64,000 nt of DNA from NCBI RefSeq assembly GCF_947503125.1, contig NZ_CANNCR010000001.1, positions 62,001 to 126,000 on the forward strand, read 5' to 3'. This DNA is from an uncultured Metabacillus sp. Lineage in GTDB: Bacteria; Bacillota; Bacilli; Bacillales; Bacillaceae. Each line of letters opens with the position of its first letter. Position 1 is the first letter of the stretch. The notes under the pieces are model-generated. The model worked only from the letters and a program-made list of their open reading frames with translations, did not search any database and had not been told where the DNA came from. A program made the translations under genes and the position numbers. This document shows, piece by piece, positions 7,462 to 16,709 of this stretch.

Positions 7462-8579
7462 TGAAGAAAAAAATCTGGATTTCAATTGGTGTTGGCCTCA
7501 TTATCCTTATTTTAATAGGATTAAATGTATTCGCTGCTTTAAGGAAAGAAAATCCTGTTGTAGACACTATAAATCTGGAAAAACGGGAAATCACCGAAAA
7601 GGTTATGGTTCCGGGAACACTTTCATTAAGTCAAGAGGACTTTATCTACTTGGATCCAGAAAAGGGTGAAGTGTCCGAGATTCTAGTTAAGTCAGGAGAT
7701 AGACTTGAAAAAGGAACCCCCTTATTAATATATGAAAATGAACAGCTCCAATTAGAAAAAGAGCAAAACACACTTTCAATTGAATCAGCTTATTTAAGAA
7801 TTAACCAAATCAAAGACCAAATTGATAATTTGGAAGAAAAGGAAGAAGACTTAGCGAAACAAGTTGGTGAACAGGAAGCAGAAGAACAGGTTGAAGCAGA
7901 GAAGGATCAATTAGAAACAGATTTAAAGGTAGCTGATATTGAAGCTAGACAGCTCCTTCTTCAAAAAGAAACCCTTAATAAGAAGTTAAGTCAGCTGGAC
8001 GTCAAAAGTGAAATCGCAGGAACCGTGCTATCTATCGATGAAGAGGCGGTTGCAGGGATCTCACAAACACCAATGATCCATATTGGAAATACGGATGAAT
8101 ATGTTGTTAAAGGGGTTATTTCAGAATACGATGCATTAAAAATATCAGAAAACCAAGCAGTTGTTCTAAGATCAGACGTTATTCCTGATAAAGAATGGAA
8201 GGGAATTGTAACAAAAGTGAGTCTATTACCTGAACAAACTGAAAATGGAATTGGCAATGAAGACTCAGCTGTCCAATATCCAATAGAAGTTTCCATTAAT
8301 GCAAAGGATTTTGCAGCAAAACCTGGATTTAAGCTGATAATGGAAATTGAAATGAACAAACGGATCGTTGAAGCTGTTCCTCTTGAAGCGGTTAAACAGG
8401 ACGGAGAGGACTATTATGTATATGTCGTCGAAGATGGAAAAGCTATTCGCAAGAAGGTAATAACCGGAGCTACTAGTGATGAATTTATGGAGATTACATC
8501 TGGTTTGAAAAATGGAGATGCCGTAATCATTAATCCGCCAGATCATCTTCAGAATGGGATGGAAGTGACGACGAAATGA
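7461..8579 (+). CDS. yknX: Membrane fusion (HlyD/MacA-like) subunit YknX
   Basis: This 372-residue adaptor protein has an N-terminal anchor (about 5-25), a lipoyl-like beta hairpin half (about 50-95) and an acidic coiled-coil hairpin (about 96-185, rich in Glu, Lys and Gln). The second lipoyl half and beta-barrel domains follow. It resembles MacA of MacAB-type exporters and YknX of the SDP-resistance transporter. Its end overlaps the yknY start in ATGA, so the four genes are tightly coupled. Confidence 0.88.
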   Translation: MKKKIWISIGVGLIILILIGLNVFAALRKENPVVDTINLEKREITEKVMVPGTLSLSQEDFIYLDPEKGEVSEILVKSGDRLEKGTPLLIYENEQLQLEKEQNTLSIESAYLRINQIKDQIDNLEEKEEDLAKQVGEQEAEEQVEAEKDQLETDLKVADIEARQLLLQKETLNKKLSQLDVKSEIAGTVLSIDEEAVAGISQTPMIHIGNTDEYVVKGVISEYDALKISENQAVVLRSDVIPDKEWKGIVTKVSLLPEQTENGIGNEDSAVQYPIEVSINAKDFAAKPGFKLIMEIEMNKRIVEAVPLEAVKQDGEDYYVYVVEDGKAIRKKVITGATSDEFMEITSGLKNGDAVIINPPDHLQNGMEVTTK

Positions 8580-9256
8580 TCGAGCTTTCAGCTATCACCA
8601 AAAGCTATAAAGTTGGAAATGAAACATTAGAAGTTTTAAAAGATATCAATCTTTCCATTGGTGATGGAGAATTTGTCGCTATTATGGGCCCTTCAGGGTC
8701 TGGAAAATCTACGTTAATGAATGTAATAGGATGTTTAGATAATCCTACTTCAGGTACATATTTATTAAAGAACGAAGATATTTCTTCATATAAGGATGAG
8801 GAGCTTGCAAAGGTTCGAAACCTTTCCATCGGATTCGTTTTTCAGCAGTTTCAATTATTGCCGCGTTTGACAGCATTAAAGAATGTTGAGCTTCCTATGA
8901 TTTATGCAGGGGTAAAGAAAAAGGATAGAGAAGAACGAGCAAGCCGAGCACTGGAAAAAGTAGGATTAGCTGATAGGATGAATCATTTACCGAATGAGCT
9001 TTCAGGTGGTCAAAAACAACGTGTAGCGATAGCGAGAGCCATTGTTAATGAGCCGAACATTATTTTGGCCGATGAACCAACAGGTGCACTTGATAGTAAA
9101 ACAAGCATTTCGATTATGGAGCAATTTACAGCATTAAATAAAGAAGGCACAACAGTAATTCTAGTTACACATGAACAGGAAGTTGCTGATTATGCTAAGA
9201 GAATCATTACGGTTAGGGATGGAACGATTCTCTCAGATGATGAGAGGAGATTTTAA
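8576..9256 (+). CDS. yknY: ABC exporter ATPase YknY
   Basis: This 226-residue MacB/LolD-type ATPase has Walker A GPSGSGKS at 38-45, a Q-loop at VFQQ (about 88-91), signature LSGGQ at 142-146, Walker B IILADE at 162-167 and the H-loop His199. It powers the permease YknZ, encoded three bases downstream. The complete set of catalytic residues indicates an active ATPase. Confidence 0.92.
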   Translation: MIELSAITKSYKVGNETLEVLKDINLSIGDGEFVAIMGPSGSGKSTLMNVIGCLDNPTSGTYLLKNEDISSYKDEELAKVRNLSIGFVFQQFQLLPRLTALKNVELPMIYAGVKKKDREERASRALEKVGLADRMNHLPNELSGGQKQRVAIARAIVNEPNIILADEPTGALDSKTSISIMEQFTALNKEGTTVILVTHEQEVADYAKRIITVRDGTILSDDERRF

Positions 9257-9259
9257 AGC

Positions 9260-10453
9260 ATGAGTTTAGTAGAGAATATAAAAATGGCCTTAAGCTCTGT
9301 CCTTGCTCATAAATTGAGGTCGGTTCTTACAATGCTGGGAATCATTATTGGAGTCGCCTCGGTTATTTTGGTCGTTGCTATTGGTCAGGGTGGGGAACAA
9401 TTACTTAAAACATCGATTACAGGTCCAGGAAATACGATTGAAGTATATTATGAACCTAGTGAAGAAGAGCTAATGTCAAATCCAAATGCTTATATGAATG
9501 CAGCCTTCACACAGGATGATGTCGATGCTTTAAGCAATATACCAGAGGTAAAGAAGGTAGTTGCATCATCTACTGAATTATTTTCTACCAGGTATCGCGA
9601 AGAAACAATGGATACAAGTGTATACGGGGTAAATCATGCGTATATCGAAGTAAATCAATTAAACATCCAGTCAGGCAGACATCTTGTTGAAGCAGACTTT
9701 ATTGGAGGGACACGTGTTGGTGTCATAAGTGATGAGCTAAGGAAAGAATTATTTGCTAATGACGATCCAATAGGTGAAGTGATCTGGATAAAAGGCCAGC
9801 CTATTGAAATTGTTGGAGTATTGGAAAAACCAACAGGTCTTTTCGCTTTTGGAGCGATGGAAATTTACATGCCATGGAATACATTTCGTTCATCCTTCGG
9901 AATAAATGAATATAATCAAATGACGCTTCAAGCGACTGATTCTGACGTGATCAAGGAAGCTGGGGAAAAAGCGACACGTATATTAAATACCGCTCATAAC
10001 ACAGAAGAGTCTTACAAGGTATTTAATATGGAAGAAATGGCGGCTGGAATTGGGCAGATAACGACTATTATGACGTTAATTATTGGCTCAATCGCAGGAA
10101 TATCCCTCATTGTTGGCGGGATTGGTGTAATGAATATCATGCTTGTTTCCGTTACAGAGCGAACAAGGGAAATCGGTATTAGAAAAGCTTTAGGTGCAAC
10201 AAAACGGCAGATATTAACCCAGTTTCTAATTGAATCTGTCACCTTAACATTAATTGGCGGAATCATTGGAATTATTCTAGGTGCTGTTGCTGCAAATATC
10301 GTTTCGGTGTTTGCTGGATGGCCGCCGCTTATCTCATGGCAGGTAGTTGTTGGCGGATTAATATTCTCGATGTTAATTGGTGTAGTGTTTGGCATGCTCC
10401 CAGCAAATAAAGCAGCGCGCTTAAGTCCAATTGAGTCACTTAGATATGAATAA
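9260..10453 (+). CDS. yknZ: MacB-like ABC exporter permease YknZ
   Basis: This 397-residue protein has one N-terminal helix (about 18-40), a large extracytoplasmic MacB periplasmic-core-like domain (about 45-250) and three C-terminal helices with the FtsX fold. The segment TERTREIGIRKALGATKRQI is the typical cytosolic coupling region before the second helix. GAGGAGATT upstream is the ribosome binding site. As last gene of yknWXYZ it completes an exporter thought to remove or resist membrane-active peptides. Confidence 0.9.
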   Translation: MSLVENIKMALSSVLAHKLRSVLTMLGIIIGVASVILVVAIGQGGEQLLKTSITGPGNTIEVYYEPSEEELMSNPNAYMNAAFTQDDVDALSNIPEVKKVVASSTELFSTRYREETMDTSVYGVNHAYIEVNQLNIQSGRHLVEADFIGGTRVGVISDELRKELFANDDPIGEVIWIKGQPIEIVGVLEKPTGLFAFGAMEIYMPWNTFRSSFGINEYNQMTLQATDSDVIKEAGEKATRILNTAHNTEESYKVFNMEEMAAGIGQITTIMTLIIGSIAGISLIVGGIGVMNIMLVSVTERTREIGIRKALGATKRQILTQFLIESVTLTLIGGIIGIILGAVAANIVSVFAGWPPLISWQVVVGGLIFSMLIGVVFGMLPANKAARLSPIESLRYE

Positions 10454-10461
10454 GATCGTAC

Positions 10462-10520
10462 ATCTCCTTTTGGATCAACTGCTATTCCTAAAAGCAGCTG
10501 GTTTTGAAAGGAGATTTTTT
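10462..10520 (+). terminator. Terminator of yknWXYZ
   Basis: ATCTCCTTT at 10462-10470 pairs with AAAGGAGAT at 10507-10515, with an inner CTGCT/AGCAG stem and a run of six T. Confidence 0.8.
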
Positions 10521-10645
10521 AATTTTACAGAAGGTATGAGTTATTGTATTTAGCAAAGGACGTGTACTCTACTTATCTAGTCAATTAGAAATATAAGAAA
10601 TTTGCTATTTGTGATTGGAAGATGATAGTTTTTGATAAAATATGA

Positions 10646-10674
10646 TTGATTTTGACTGAACACAACAGTATAAT
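10646..10674 (+). promoter_or_regulatory. Sigma-A promoter of fruRKA
   Basis: TTGATT at 10646-10651 and TATAAT at 10669-10674 are 17 bases apart. The predicted start is near 10681, about 45 bases before fruR. Confidence 0.75.
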
Positions 10675-10691
10675 GAATGTGTAAGGGAGGT

Positions 10692-10705
10692 TGTATTCGC
10701 TTACA
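10692..10705 (+). promoter_or_regulatory. Candidate cre box in the fruR leader
   Basis: TGTATTCGCTTACA differs from TGWAANCGNTNWCA at one position and lies about 11-24 bases after the predicted start site, suited to a CcpA block. It overlaps a TGTAAG/CTTACA inverted repeat (10680-10705) that could alternatively be an operator for FruR. Confidence 0.55.
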
Positions 10706-10724
10706 AAAAATGGAGGTGTGATTC

Positions 10725-11480
10725 GTGTTAACTCCTGAACGACATCGAATCATTTTAGATGTTCTGAAAGAAAAAAAATCAGTCAAGATTCAAGAGCTAG
10801 TTGAGCTAACAAACTCTTCTGAATCAACAATAAGACGTGATTTAACACAATTAGAAGAGGAAAAATATTTAAAAAGAATCCATGGGGGTGCAGCACTACT
10901 CCAAGGTAAACTGAGGGAACAGAATATTATTGAAAAATCAGCCAAAAACCTTCATGAAAAGAAAAGGATTGCACAAGAAGCTGCTTCTTTAGTTGAAGAA
11001 GGTGATTGTTTATATTTAGATGCGGGGACTACGACTCTACAAATGGTTGAATATCTTCCAAATGGCAAGGAAATTGTGGTTGTAACGAATGGACTTACCC
11101 TTATAGAACCGCTTATGAATAAAGGGGTAAAAACTTACTTGATTGGCGGATTTATAAAACCTCTAACAGGCGCCATGATTGGTCGGGGAGCTATGACAGC
11201 ACTTGAACATTACCGATTTGATAAATGCTTTTTAGGTGTTAATGGCATTCATATAGAACTTGGGTACACAACACCAGACCCAGAGGAGGCTGCCATAAAA
11301 ATGACTGCGCTCCAGTTATCAAGAGAAAAATATGTTCTCGCTGATCATACGAAGTTTGGCGAGATTGCTTTTTCAAAAATAGCAGAGCTGGTTGACGCGA
11401 AAATAATTACTGATGATATTGACGAAGACATCCTGAACTCCTATGGGAAAAATACAGCAATAAAGGTCGTGAATGAATGA
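10725..11480 (+). CDS. fruR: DeoR-family regulator of the fructose operon FruR
   Basis: This 251-residue regulator has an N-terminal helix-turn-helix (about 19-45, IQELVELTNSSESTIRRDL) and a DeoR sensor domain (about 75-230) with the DAGTTTLQM phosphosugar loop. GTG at 10725 follows GGAGGTGTGAT. In related operons the ligand is fructose 1-phosphate, the product of FruA and the substrate of FruK. The stop overlaps the fruK start in ATGA. Confidence 0.88.
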   Translation: MLTPERHRIILDVLKEKKSVKIQELVELTNSSESTIRRDLTQLEEEKYLKRIHGGAALLQGKLREQNIIEKSAKNLHEKKRIAQEAASLVEEGDCLYLDAGTTTLQMVEYLPNGKEIVVVTNGLTLIEPLMNKGVKTYLIGGFIKPLTGAMIGRGAMTALEHYRFDKCFLGVNGIHIELGYTTPDPEEAAIKMTALQLSREKYVLADHTKFGEIAFSKIAELVDAKIITDDIDEDILNSYGKNTAIKVVNE

Positions 11481-12388
11481 TTTATACTGTGACATTAAAT
11501 CCATCTGTTGATTACATCGTAGAAGTTGACCAATTTGAAATAGGATCATTAAACCGCACAGTTGCGGATACAAAATTTCCTGGAGGAAAAGGGATCAATG
11601 TATCCAGGGTCATGCAACGATTAGGGGTGGAAACAGAAGCTTTGGGATTTATCGGCGGTTTTACAGGCAAATTTGTAGAAGATTTTTTACGTGCTGAAAA
11701 CATCCAAACAAATTTCGTAAAGGTTTCCGGTGATTCAAGGATTAACATTAAATTAAAAACAGAAGTAGAGACAGAAATAAATGGGCTCGGTCCAAGTATT
11801 ACGGATGAGCAGCTGGCAGAATTCTTTGCAGTATTTGAAAAAATGACTGAAGAAGATACTGTTGTATTGGCAGGCAGTATTCCAGGGACATTACCAGCAT
11901 CGATTTATAAAGAGATCATCTCTTTATGTAAAGATAAACAGATCAAAGTTGTTGCTGATGTATCTGGTGAAGCTTTAAAAGAAGTCATCTCTGAAAATCC
12001 GTATCTTATAAAACCAAATCATCATGAGCTTGGCGAATTGTTTCAGACAGACATCCAAACGGTAGAAGAAGCTCTCAAATATGGAAAGAAATTGGTTGAG
12101 CAAGGTGTAAAGCATGTTATTGTTTCACTTGCAGAAAAAGGAGCCTTGCTTATTACCGAAAGGACAAGTCTTATAGCGAATGTACCAAAAGGAAAGGTTC
12201 TTAATTCCGTAGGTGCAGGAGATTCAGTTGTTGGCGGTTTCTTAAGTGCCCTGCAAAAAAATTACTCAATGGAAGAAGCATTTAAAATTGGTGTAGCTGC
12301 AGGAAGTGCTACAGCATTCTCAATGGAGCTTTGTACAAAAGAAAAAATAGAAGAGTTATTACCAAAGGTTGAAGTCATGAAGGGATAG
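11477..12388 (+). CDS. fruK: 1-phosphofructokinase FruK
   Basis: This cytoplasmic PfkB-family kinase converts fructose 1-phosphate and ATP to fructose 1,6-bisphosphate. The sugar-binding GGKGINVSRVMQRLG lies at 36-50. The C-terminal ATP signature NSVGAGDSVVGGF places the catalytic base at Asp249. Its 303 residues are the usual length. It is coupled to fruR by overlap and followed by fruA after 13 bases, with GAGGGGGAAGAAC as the fruA ribosome binding site. Confidence 0.93.
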   Translation: MIYTVTLNPSVDYIVEVDQFEIGSLNRTVADTKFPGGKGINVSRVMQRLGVETEALGFIGGFTGKFVEDFLRAENIQTNFVKVSGDSRINIKLKTEVETEINGLGPSITDEQLAEFFAVFEKMTEEDTVVLAGSIPGTLPASIYKEIISLCKDKQIKVVADVSGEALKEVISENPYLIKPNHHELGELFQTDIQTVEEALKYGKKLVEQGVKHVIVSLAEKGALLITERTSLIANVPKGKVLNSVGAGDSVVGGFLSALQKNYSMEEAFKIGVAAGSATAFSMELCTKEKIEELLPKVEVMKG

Positions 12389-12401
12389 AGGGGGAAGAAC
12401 A

Positions 12402-14261
12402 ATGAGAATTACAGAACTTTTGACAAAAGAAACGATTAAGCTTGACCTCCAATCAACATCAAAAGCAAATGTAATCGGTGAACTAGTTGATGTTTTAGAT
12501 AAGGCAGGCAAGCTTTCCGATAAAGCAGGCTACGAAGGTGCAGTGTTGGCTCGTGAACAACAGAGCACAACAGGGATTGGCGATGGCATTGCCATCCCGC
12601 ATGCAAAGACAAATGCCGTTTTGCACCCAGCCATTGTGTTTGGACGTTCAAAGGCAGGAGTTGATTATGAAGCACTTGATGGGCAGCCAAGCTATTTATT
12701 TTTTATGATTGCTGCATCAGAAGGTGCAAACAATACCCATTTAGAAGCGTTATCCAAGCTTTCTTCCATTCTTATGAAGCAAGAAGTGAGAGACCGATTA
12801 TTAGCAGCAAATACAGCTGACGAAGTATTGAACATTATTGATCAATTTGATGAAAAAGATGAAGAAGTAGAAGAAAACACATCAAGTTCTGGGAAAATTT
12901 TAGCAGTTACAGCTTGTCCGACTGGTATTGCACATACGTATATGGCTGCTGATGCGTTAAAGGAAAAAGCAAAAGAAATGAATGTCTCAATCAAGGTTGA
13001 AACAAACGGTTCTGGCGGTGCGAAGAATGTATTAACAGATGCTGAAATTCAAGAAGCAACCGCGATTATTGTTGCAGCCGATAAGCAGGTAGAAATGGAT
13101 CGTTTTAAAGGGAAGCATGTCATCATCGTACCAGTAGCAGACGGGATTCGTAAGCCTAAAGAATTAATTGAGCGTGCGTTAAAACAAGATGCGGCGATCT
13201 ATCAAGGCAGCGGTGAGTCAAGAAAAGAAGATCGCGGCGGAGAAAGAACAGGTATTTATAAGCATTTAATGAACGGTGTTTCAAACATGCTGCCGTTTGT
13301 TGTCGGTGGTGGTATTTTAATTGCGATTTCCTTTATGTTTGGTATCCATGCATCAGATCCAACTCATGAATCGTATAACGCTTTTGCGGAAGCATTAAGT
13401 ACGATTGGCGGCGGAAATGCATTTGGGCTAATGGTTCCGGTATTAGCAGGATTTATTGCGTTAAGTATTGCGGATCGTCCCGGATTGGCTCCAGGTATGG
13501 TTGGCGGGTTTATGGCTGCACAAGGTGGAGCAGGGTTTTTAGGTGGTTTAATTGCAGGATTCTTAGCGGGATATATTGTTGTTCTGCTTAAAAAATTATT
13601 ATCAGGTCTACCTTCATCATTGGAAGGTATTAAACCGGTGCTCTTATATCCAGTGCTTAGTATTTTCGGTGTTGGAATGATTATGTTTTTTGTTGTAAAT
13701 AAACCAGTTAGTGCCTTAAACGTACAAATTAGTGAATTTTTAGGCGGGTTAGGTACAGGTAACTTAGTCCTTCTTGGGTTGATTCTCGGTGGAATGATGG
13801 CCATTGATATGGGTGGCCCAATTAATAAAGCTGCCTTTACATTCGGGATTGCTATGATCGATTCTGGTAATTTTGCACCACATGCAGCTGTCATGGCTGG
13901 TGGAATGGTACCTCCATTAGGTATTGCCCTTGCAACAACATTCTTCCGCAGCAAATTTACACAACGTGAACGTGAAGCAGGTATTACTTGCTATATTATG
14001 GGTGCTTCCTTTATTACTGAAGGTGCAATCCCATTTGCGGCTGCAGATCCTGGCCGTGTTATTCCTTCAATTGTTACAGGCTCTGCAGTTGCTGGTGCAT
14101 TAGCAATGTTCTTTGGAAATGGTTTACGAGCTCCACACGGCGGTGCATTCGTTATTCCGTTAGTAGAAGGCAATCCTCTGCTTTATTTGCTGGCAATTGT
14201 CATTGGGGCTATTGTCACAGCTATTATGCTCGGATTATTAAAAAAACGAGTAAGTGAATAA
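12402..14261 (+). CDS. fruA: Fructose PTS enzyme IIABC FruA
   Basis: This 619-residue membrane permease imports fructose and phosphorylates it to fructose 1-phosphate. An EIIA domain (about 1-145) carries the phospho-His67 in GIAIPHAKT. An acidic linker leads to an EIIB domain (about 164-262) with phospho-Cys172 in TACPTGIAHTY. The C-terminal EIIC domain (about 285-615) has many membrane segments and the GAIPFAAADP-type loop. The fused A-B-C order matches B. subtilis FruA. Confidence 0.94.
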   Translation: MRITELLTKETIKLDLQSTSKANVIGELVDVLDKAGKLSDKAGYEGAVLAREQQSTTGIGDGIAIPHAKTNAVLHPAIVFGRSKAGVDYEALDGQPSYLFFMIAASEGANNTHLEALSKLSSILMKQEVRDRLLAANTADEVLNIIDQFDEKDEEVEENTSSSGKILAVTACPTGIAHTYMAADALKEKAKEMNVSIKVETNGSGGAKNVLTDAEIQEATAIIVAADKQVEMDRFKGKHVIIVPVADGIRKPKELIERALKQDAAIYQGSGESRKEDRGGERTGIYKHLMNGVSNMLPFVVGGGILIAISFMFGIHASDPTHESYNAFAEALSTIGGGNAFGLMVPVLAGFIALSIADRPGLAPGMVGGFMAAQGGAGFLGGLIAGFLAGYIVVLLKKLLSGLPSSLEGIKPVLLYPVLSIFGVGMIMFFVVNKPVSALNVQISEFLGGLGTGNLVLLGLILGGMMAIDMGGPINKAAFTFGIAMIDSGNFAPHAAVMAGGMVPPLGIALATTFFRSKFTQREREAGITCYIMGASFITEGAIPFAAADPGRVIPSIVTGSAVAGALAMFFGNGLRAPHGGAFVIPLVEGNPLLYLLAIVIGAIVTAIMLGLLKKRVSE

Positions 14262-14272
14262 AGTCTTATTAC

Positions 14273-14319
14273 AAACTGATTAAAATGAAGGTATCTCTTC
14301 ATTTTAGTCAGTTTTTTCT
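14273..14319 (+). terminator. Terminator of fruRKA
   Basis: AACTGATTAAAATGAAG and its complement CTTCATTTTAGTCAGTT (one G-U pair) enclose a short loop, followed by TTTTTCTTTTT. Confidence 0.88.
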
Positions 14320-14517
14320 TTTTGTAAAGCATTTAGTTGCATTCTTTTCTAAAAATAATCCACTTTTACAATAAACTGAAATTTTAATCTTATTTCTTAC
14401 CATTTAGTTTCCCTTGGAGAATAATAGAAAAAAGAATAAAGGATTTTTTAATTTTTTAGCAAATAAAATTGTATATAGGTATAATGGAAATAGAGCATTG
14501 AAATTAGGAGGTTCATC

Positions 14518-15078
14518 ATGTCGCAAACAGAAACAGAGGCGTCAAAATCAAAGATCTGGGAATGGATAAAAGCAATTGTTTTAGCTATAGGGCTGGCAAT
14601 GATTATACGTTTCTTTTTATTTGAGCCATATCTTGTAGAAGGCTCTTCAATGGACCCAACCTTAAAGGATGGAGATCGTCTTTTCGTCAATAAAACCTTG
14701 CAATTTATTGGCGAAATAGAAAAAGGGGATATAGTTATCATTGAAGGTAAAGAAGAAGATATACGCTATGTTAAACGAATTATCGGTTTACCAGGAGATA
14801 AAATCAGTGCAGAAAATGGAAAGGTTTATGTCAATGGGAAAGTAATAGCCGAGCCCTATTTAGAGAGTAACAAAGAAGAAGCACAGCAAATGGGGATGCT
14901 CCTAACAAATGATTTTGAAGAGATAGAGGTTCCAGAAGGCAGCTATTTTGTTATGGGTGATAACCGTTTAAATAGCATGGATAGCCGCAATGGACTTGGC
15001 TTGATAGAGTCGGATCGAATATTGGGTAAATCAGAGTTTATCTTCTTTCCATTTGGTCATATAAGTAAAACAGAATAA
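14518..15078 (+). CDS. sipT: Type I signal peptidase (SipT-like)
   Basis: This 186-residue membrane-bound peptidase removes signal peptides from secreted proteins. It has one N-terminal anchor (about 16-38), the nucleophile Ser44 in EGSSMDPT, the general base Lys86 in RYVKRIIGLPGD, and the GDNRLNSMDSR box near 147-157. TTAGGAGG precedes the ATG. It directly follows fruA as sipT does in B. subtilis, which supports the symbol. Confidence 0.9.
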   Translation: MSQTETEASKSKIWEWIKAIVLAIGLAMIIRFFLFEPYLVEGSSMDPTLKDGDRLFVNKTLQFIGEIEKGDIVIIEGKEEDIRYVKRIIGLPGDKISAENGKVYVNGKVIAEPYLESNKEEAQQMGMLLTNDFEEIEVPEGSYFVMGDNRLNSMDSRNGLGLIESDRILGKSEFIFFPFGHISKTE

Positions 15079-15082
15079 AATG

Positions 15083-15178
15083 AAAAAAGGTCAGAACCTA
15101 CCAAAATCACAAATAATTTGACTTTCTGTTATATCAAAGTCATTGATTGTGCTTGTCGTGTCTGGCCTTTTAATTTTG
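15083..15178 (+). terminator. Nested terminator after sipT
   Basis: AAAAGGTCAGA at 15083 pairs with TCTGGCCTTTT near 15166-15176 (one G-U), enclosing an inner TTTGACTTT / AAAGTCA stem. TT-rich sequence follows. This two-level design recurs in the window. Confidence 0.55.
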
Positions 15179-15274
15179 AAATCTTCTCTTTGCTTTTTTC
15201 CTAAATTTGTAACCCTTTTGTATGTAAAACGTCTACATAATCATAACGGAAAATTATACAAAGGGTGTGGCAGG

Positions 15275-16237
15275 ATGAAGAAGCTATGGTTGATGGTCGT
15301 AACGATTCTTATAATAGGGCTAATATACGGATGCAGTAGTTCCAGTGAAGAAAGTAAACAGGCTGACAAAGCTGCAGGAGAACTGGCAGATAAAGACAGC
15401 ACTCCTCAAGCATTAGGGGGAAAGACGGAAATCGCTAATGAGGATGCTATCCAGAACTCAAATGACAAAACAGAGGTAGAAGGAAAGGAACAACAAAATT
15501 CAGAAACACTTAATCAGAGTGACCGAATGGTTATCTATACAGCAAACCTTTCGATTGAAGTAAACAGCTATCAAAAGACATTGGAGTTGATCCAACAGAA
15601 GCTTGCGTCAGCTAATGGTTACATTGTTGAATCTAATTCGTATACAACAGGAGAACATGAAAGGATAGAAGGTACAATTACAGTGCGAATCCCTCAGGAG
15701 CAATTTCAGTCCTTTTTACAAGCTGTTGAGAAGGGGAGTACGGAGGTGATTGATCGTTCTATTTCAGGTCAGGATGTTACCGAAGAATTTGTGGACCTCG
15801 AAGCCCGTTTAAAATCAAAACAAGTCGTTGAAGTCCGTTTGCTTGATTTTATGAAAAGGGCTGAAAAAACTGATGATTTGCTAAAGATATCAAGTGATTT
15901 GGCCGCAGTGCAGGAAGAAATTGAACAAATTAAAGGGAGAATGAACTACTTAAACAATAAGGTGGACCTTGCTACGGTTACGATTCATTTGGTTGAGGAT
16001 AGGGTGAACGTTCCTGGTTTAGAAAATAAAGAGTTAAACACTTGGGAAAAAACGCAGGAACAATTTATGAACAGTGTCAATTTTTTATTGCAAGCTTGCT
16101 CTGCATTTATCATCTTCCTTGTTGGCAGTTTGCCGATATTAGTTGTCTTAGGCGGCATCCTGTTTATCTTGATTTTAATGATCCGGAAAAGACGTAAGCA
16201 AAATGAGGGAAAACCACCTGGCCAATCAAATGATTAA
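15275..16237 (+). CDS. DUF4349 membrane-anchored lipoprotein
   Basis: This 320-residue envelope protein of unknown function has a lipoprotein signal whose cysteine is residue 20 (LIYGC). A low-complexity Ser/Glu/Lys linker leads to the DUF4349 domain (about 85-250, starting DRMVIYTANLSIEV) with a coiled coil (about 205-240). A C-terminal membrane helix (about 268-298) is followed by a basic tail. The ATG at 15275 is chosen because a lipobox of normal length follows it; the frame itself is open from 15143. It ends four bases inside the convergent gene at 16234. Confidence 0.82.
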   Translation: MKKLWLMVVTILIIGLIYGCSSSSEESKQADKAAGELADKDSTPQALGGKTEIANEDAIQNSNDKTEVEGKEQQNSETLNQSDRMVIYTANLSIEVNSYQKTLELIQQKLASANGYIVESNSYTTGEHERIEGTITVRIPQEQFQSFLQAVEKGSTEVIDRSISGQDVTEEFVDLEARLKSKQVVEVRLLDFMKRAEKTDDLLKISSDLAAVQEEIEQIKGRMNYLNNKVDLATVTIHLVEDRVNVPGLENKELNTWEKTQEQFMNSVNFLLQACSAFIIFLVGSLPILVVLGGILFILILMIRKRRKQNEGKPPGQSND

Positions 16238-16494
16238 ATGGCCAGCAGTGTTAGGAGAAGCATGATTAGAAATACGGTACCAATAATCAAAAGTACACTT
16301 ACTAATATCGACATCTGTTTATTTTCTGGAAGATAGCGGGGCAGGAGTTTTTTTGAAAAGATGTTAATTATGATATATAGAAAAATAACACCAATTATAA
16401 AGGTTGCACCTTTTGATTGAAAACCAAGGAAGGCGAAATATAGTCCTGCCAAAACAAGTAATAAACAATATTCAATTAATGTATATAACTTCAT
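16234..16494 (-). CDS. Small membrane protein, 86 aa, unknown
   Basis: This 86-residue protein has three hydrophobic segments (about 7-24, 30-46 and 62-84) with a short basic loop KKLLPRYLPENK between the last two. AAAGGAG lies ten bases before the ATG. It is read convergently to the DUF4349 gene and overlaps its stop. I do not recognise a family. The regular helix spacing and good ribosome binding site make it likely to be real. Confidence 0.6.
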   Translation of the reverse strand: MKLYTLIEYCLLLVLAGLYFAFLGFQSKGATFIIGVIFLYIIINIFSKKLLPRYLPENKQMSILVSVLLIIGTVFLIMLLLTLLAI

Positions 16495-16709
16495 GAATTT
16501 AGAACTCCTTTTTCCTATTGAAAGACAATTTTATCATAAAATCTGCTAAAAGTTTAGAAATGTCACCTAAGTGTATTTATAAACTTAGTATAAAACTGGA
16601 AAGGACTTATTTAATGCGTATCGAAATAGTAAAGGAGTCCACTTTTAAATGCTAGCGAACTTATATTACTTTGTAAAAAATACAGCTATTTTTAGGTAAG
16701 GGTGAAAAG

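Noticed and set aside
13364-13954. 196-codon open frame antisense to fruA
   Set aside because: It mirrors the membrane domain of a certain gene, is proline/asparagine-rich as expected for a reverse frame, and has no ribosome binding site.
15143-15274. Longer start for the DUF4349 lipoprotein
   Set aside because: It would bury the signal peptide 45 residues inside the protein; ATG at 15275 gives a normal lipobox.
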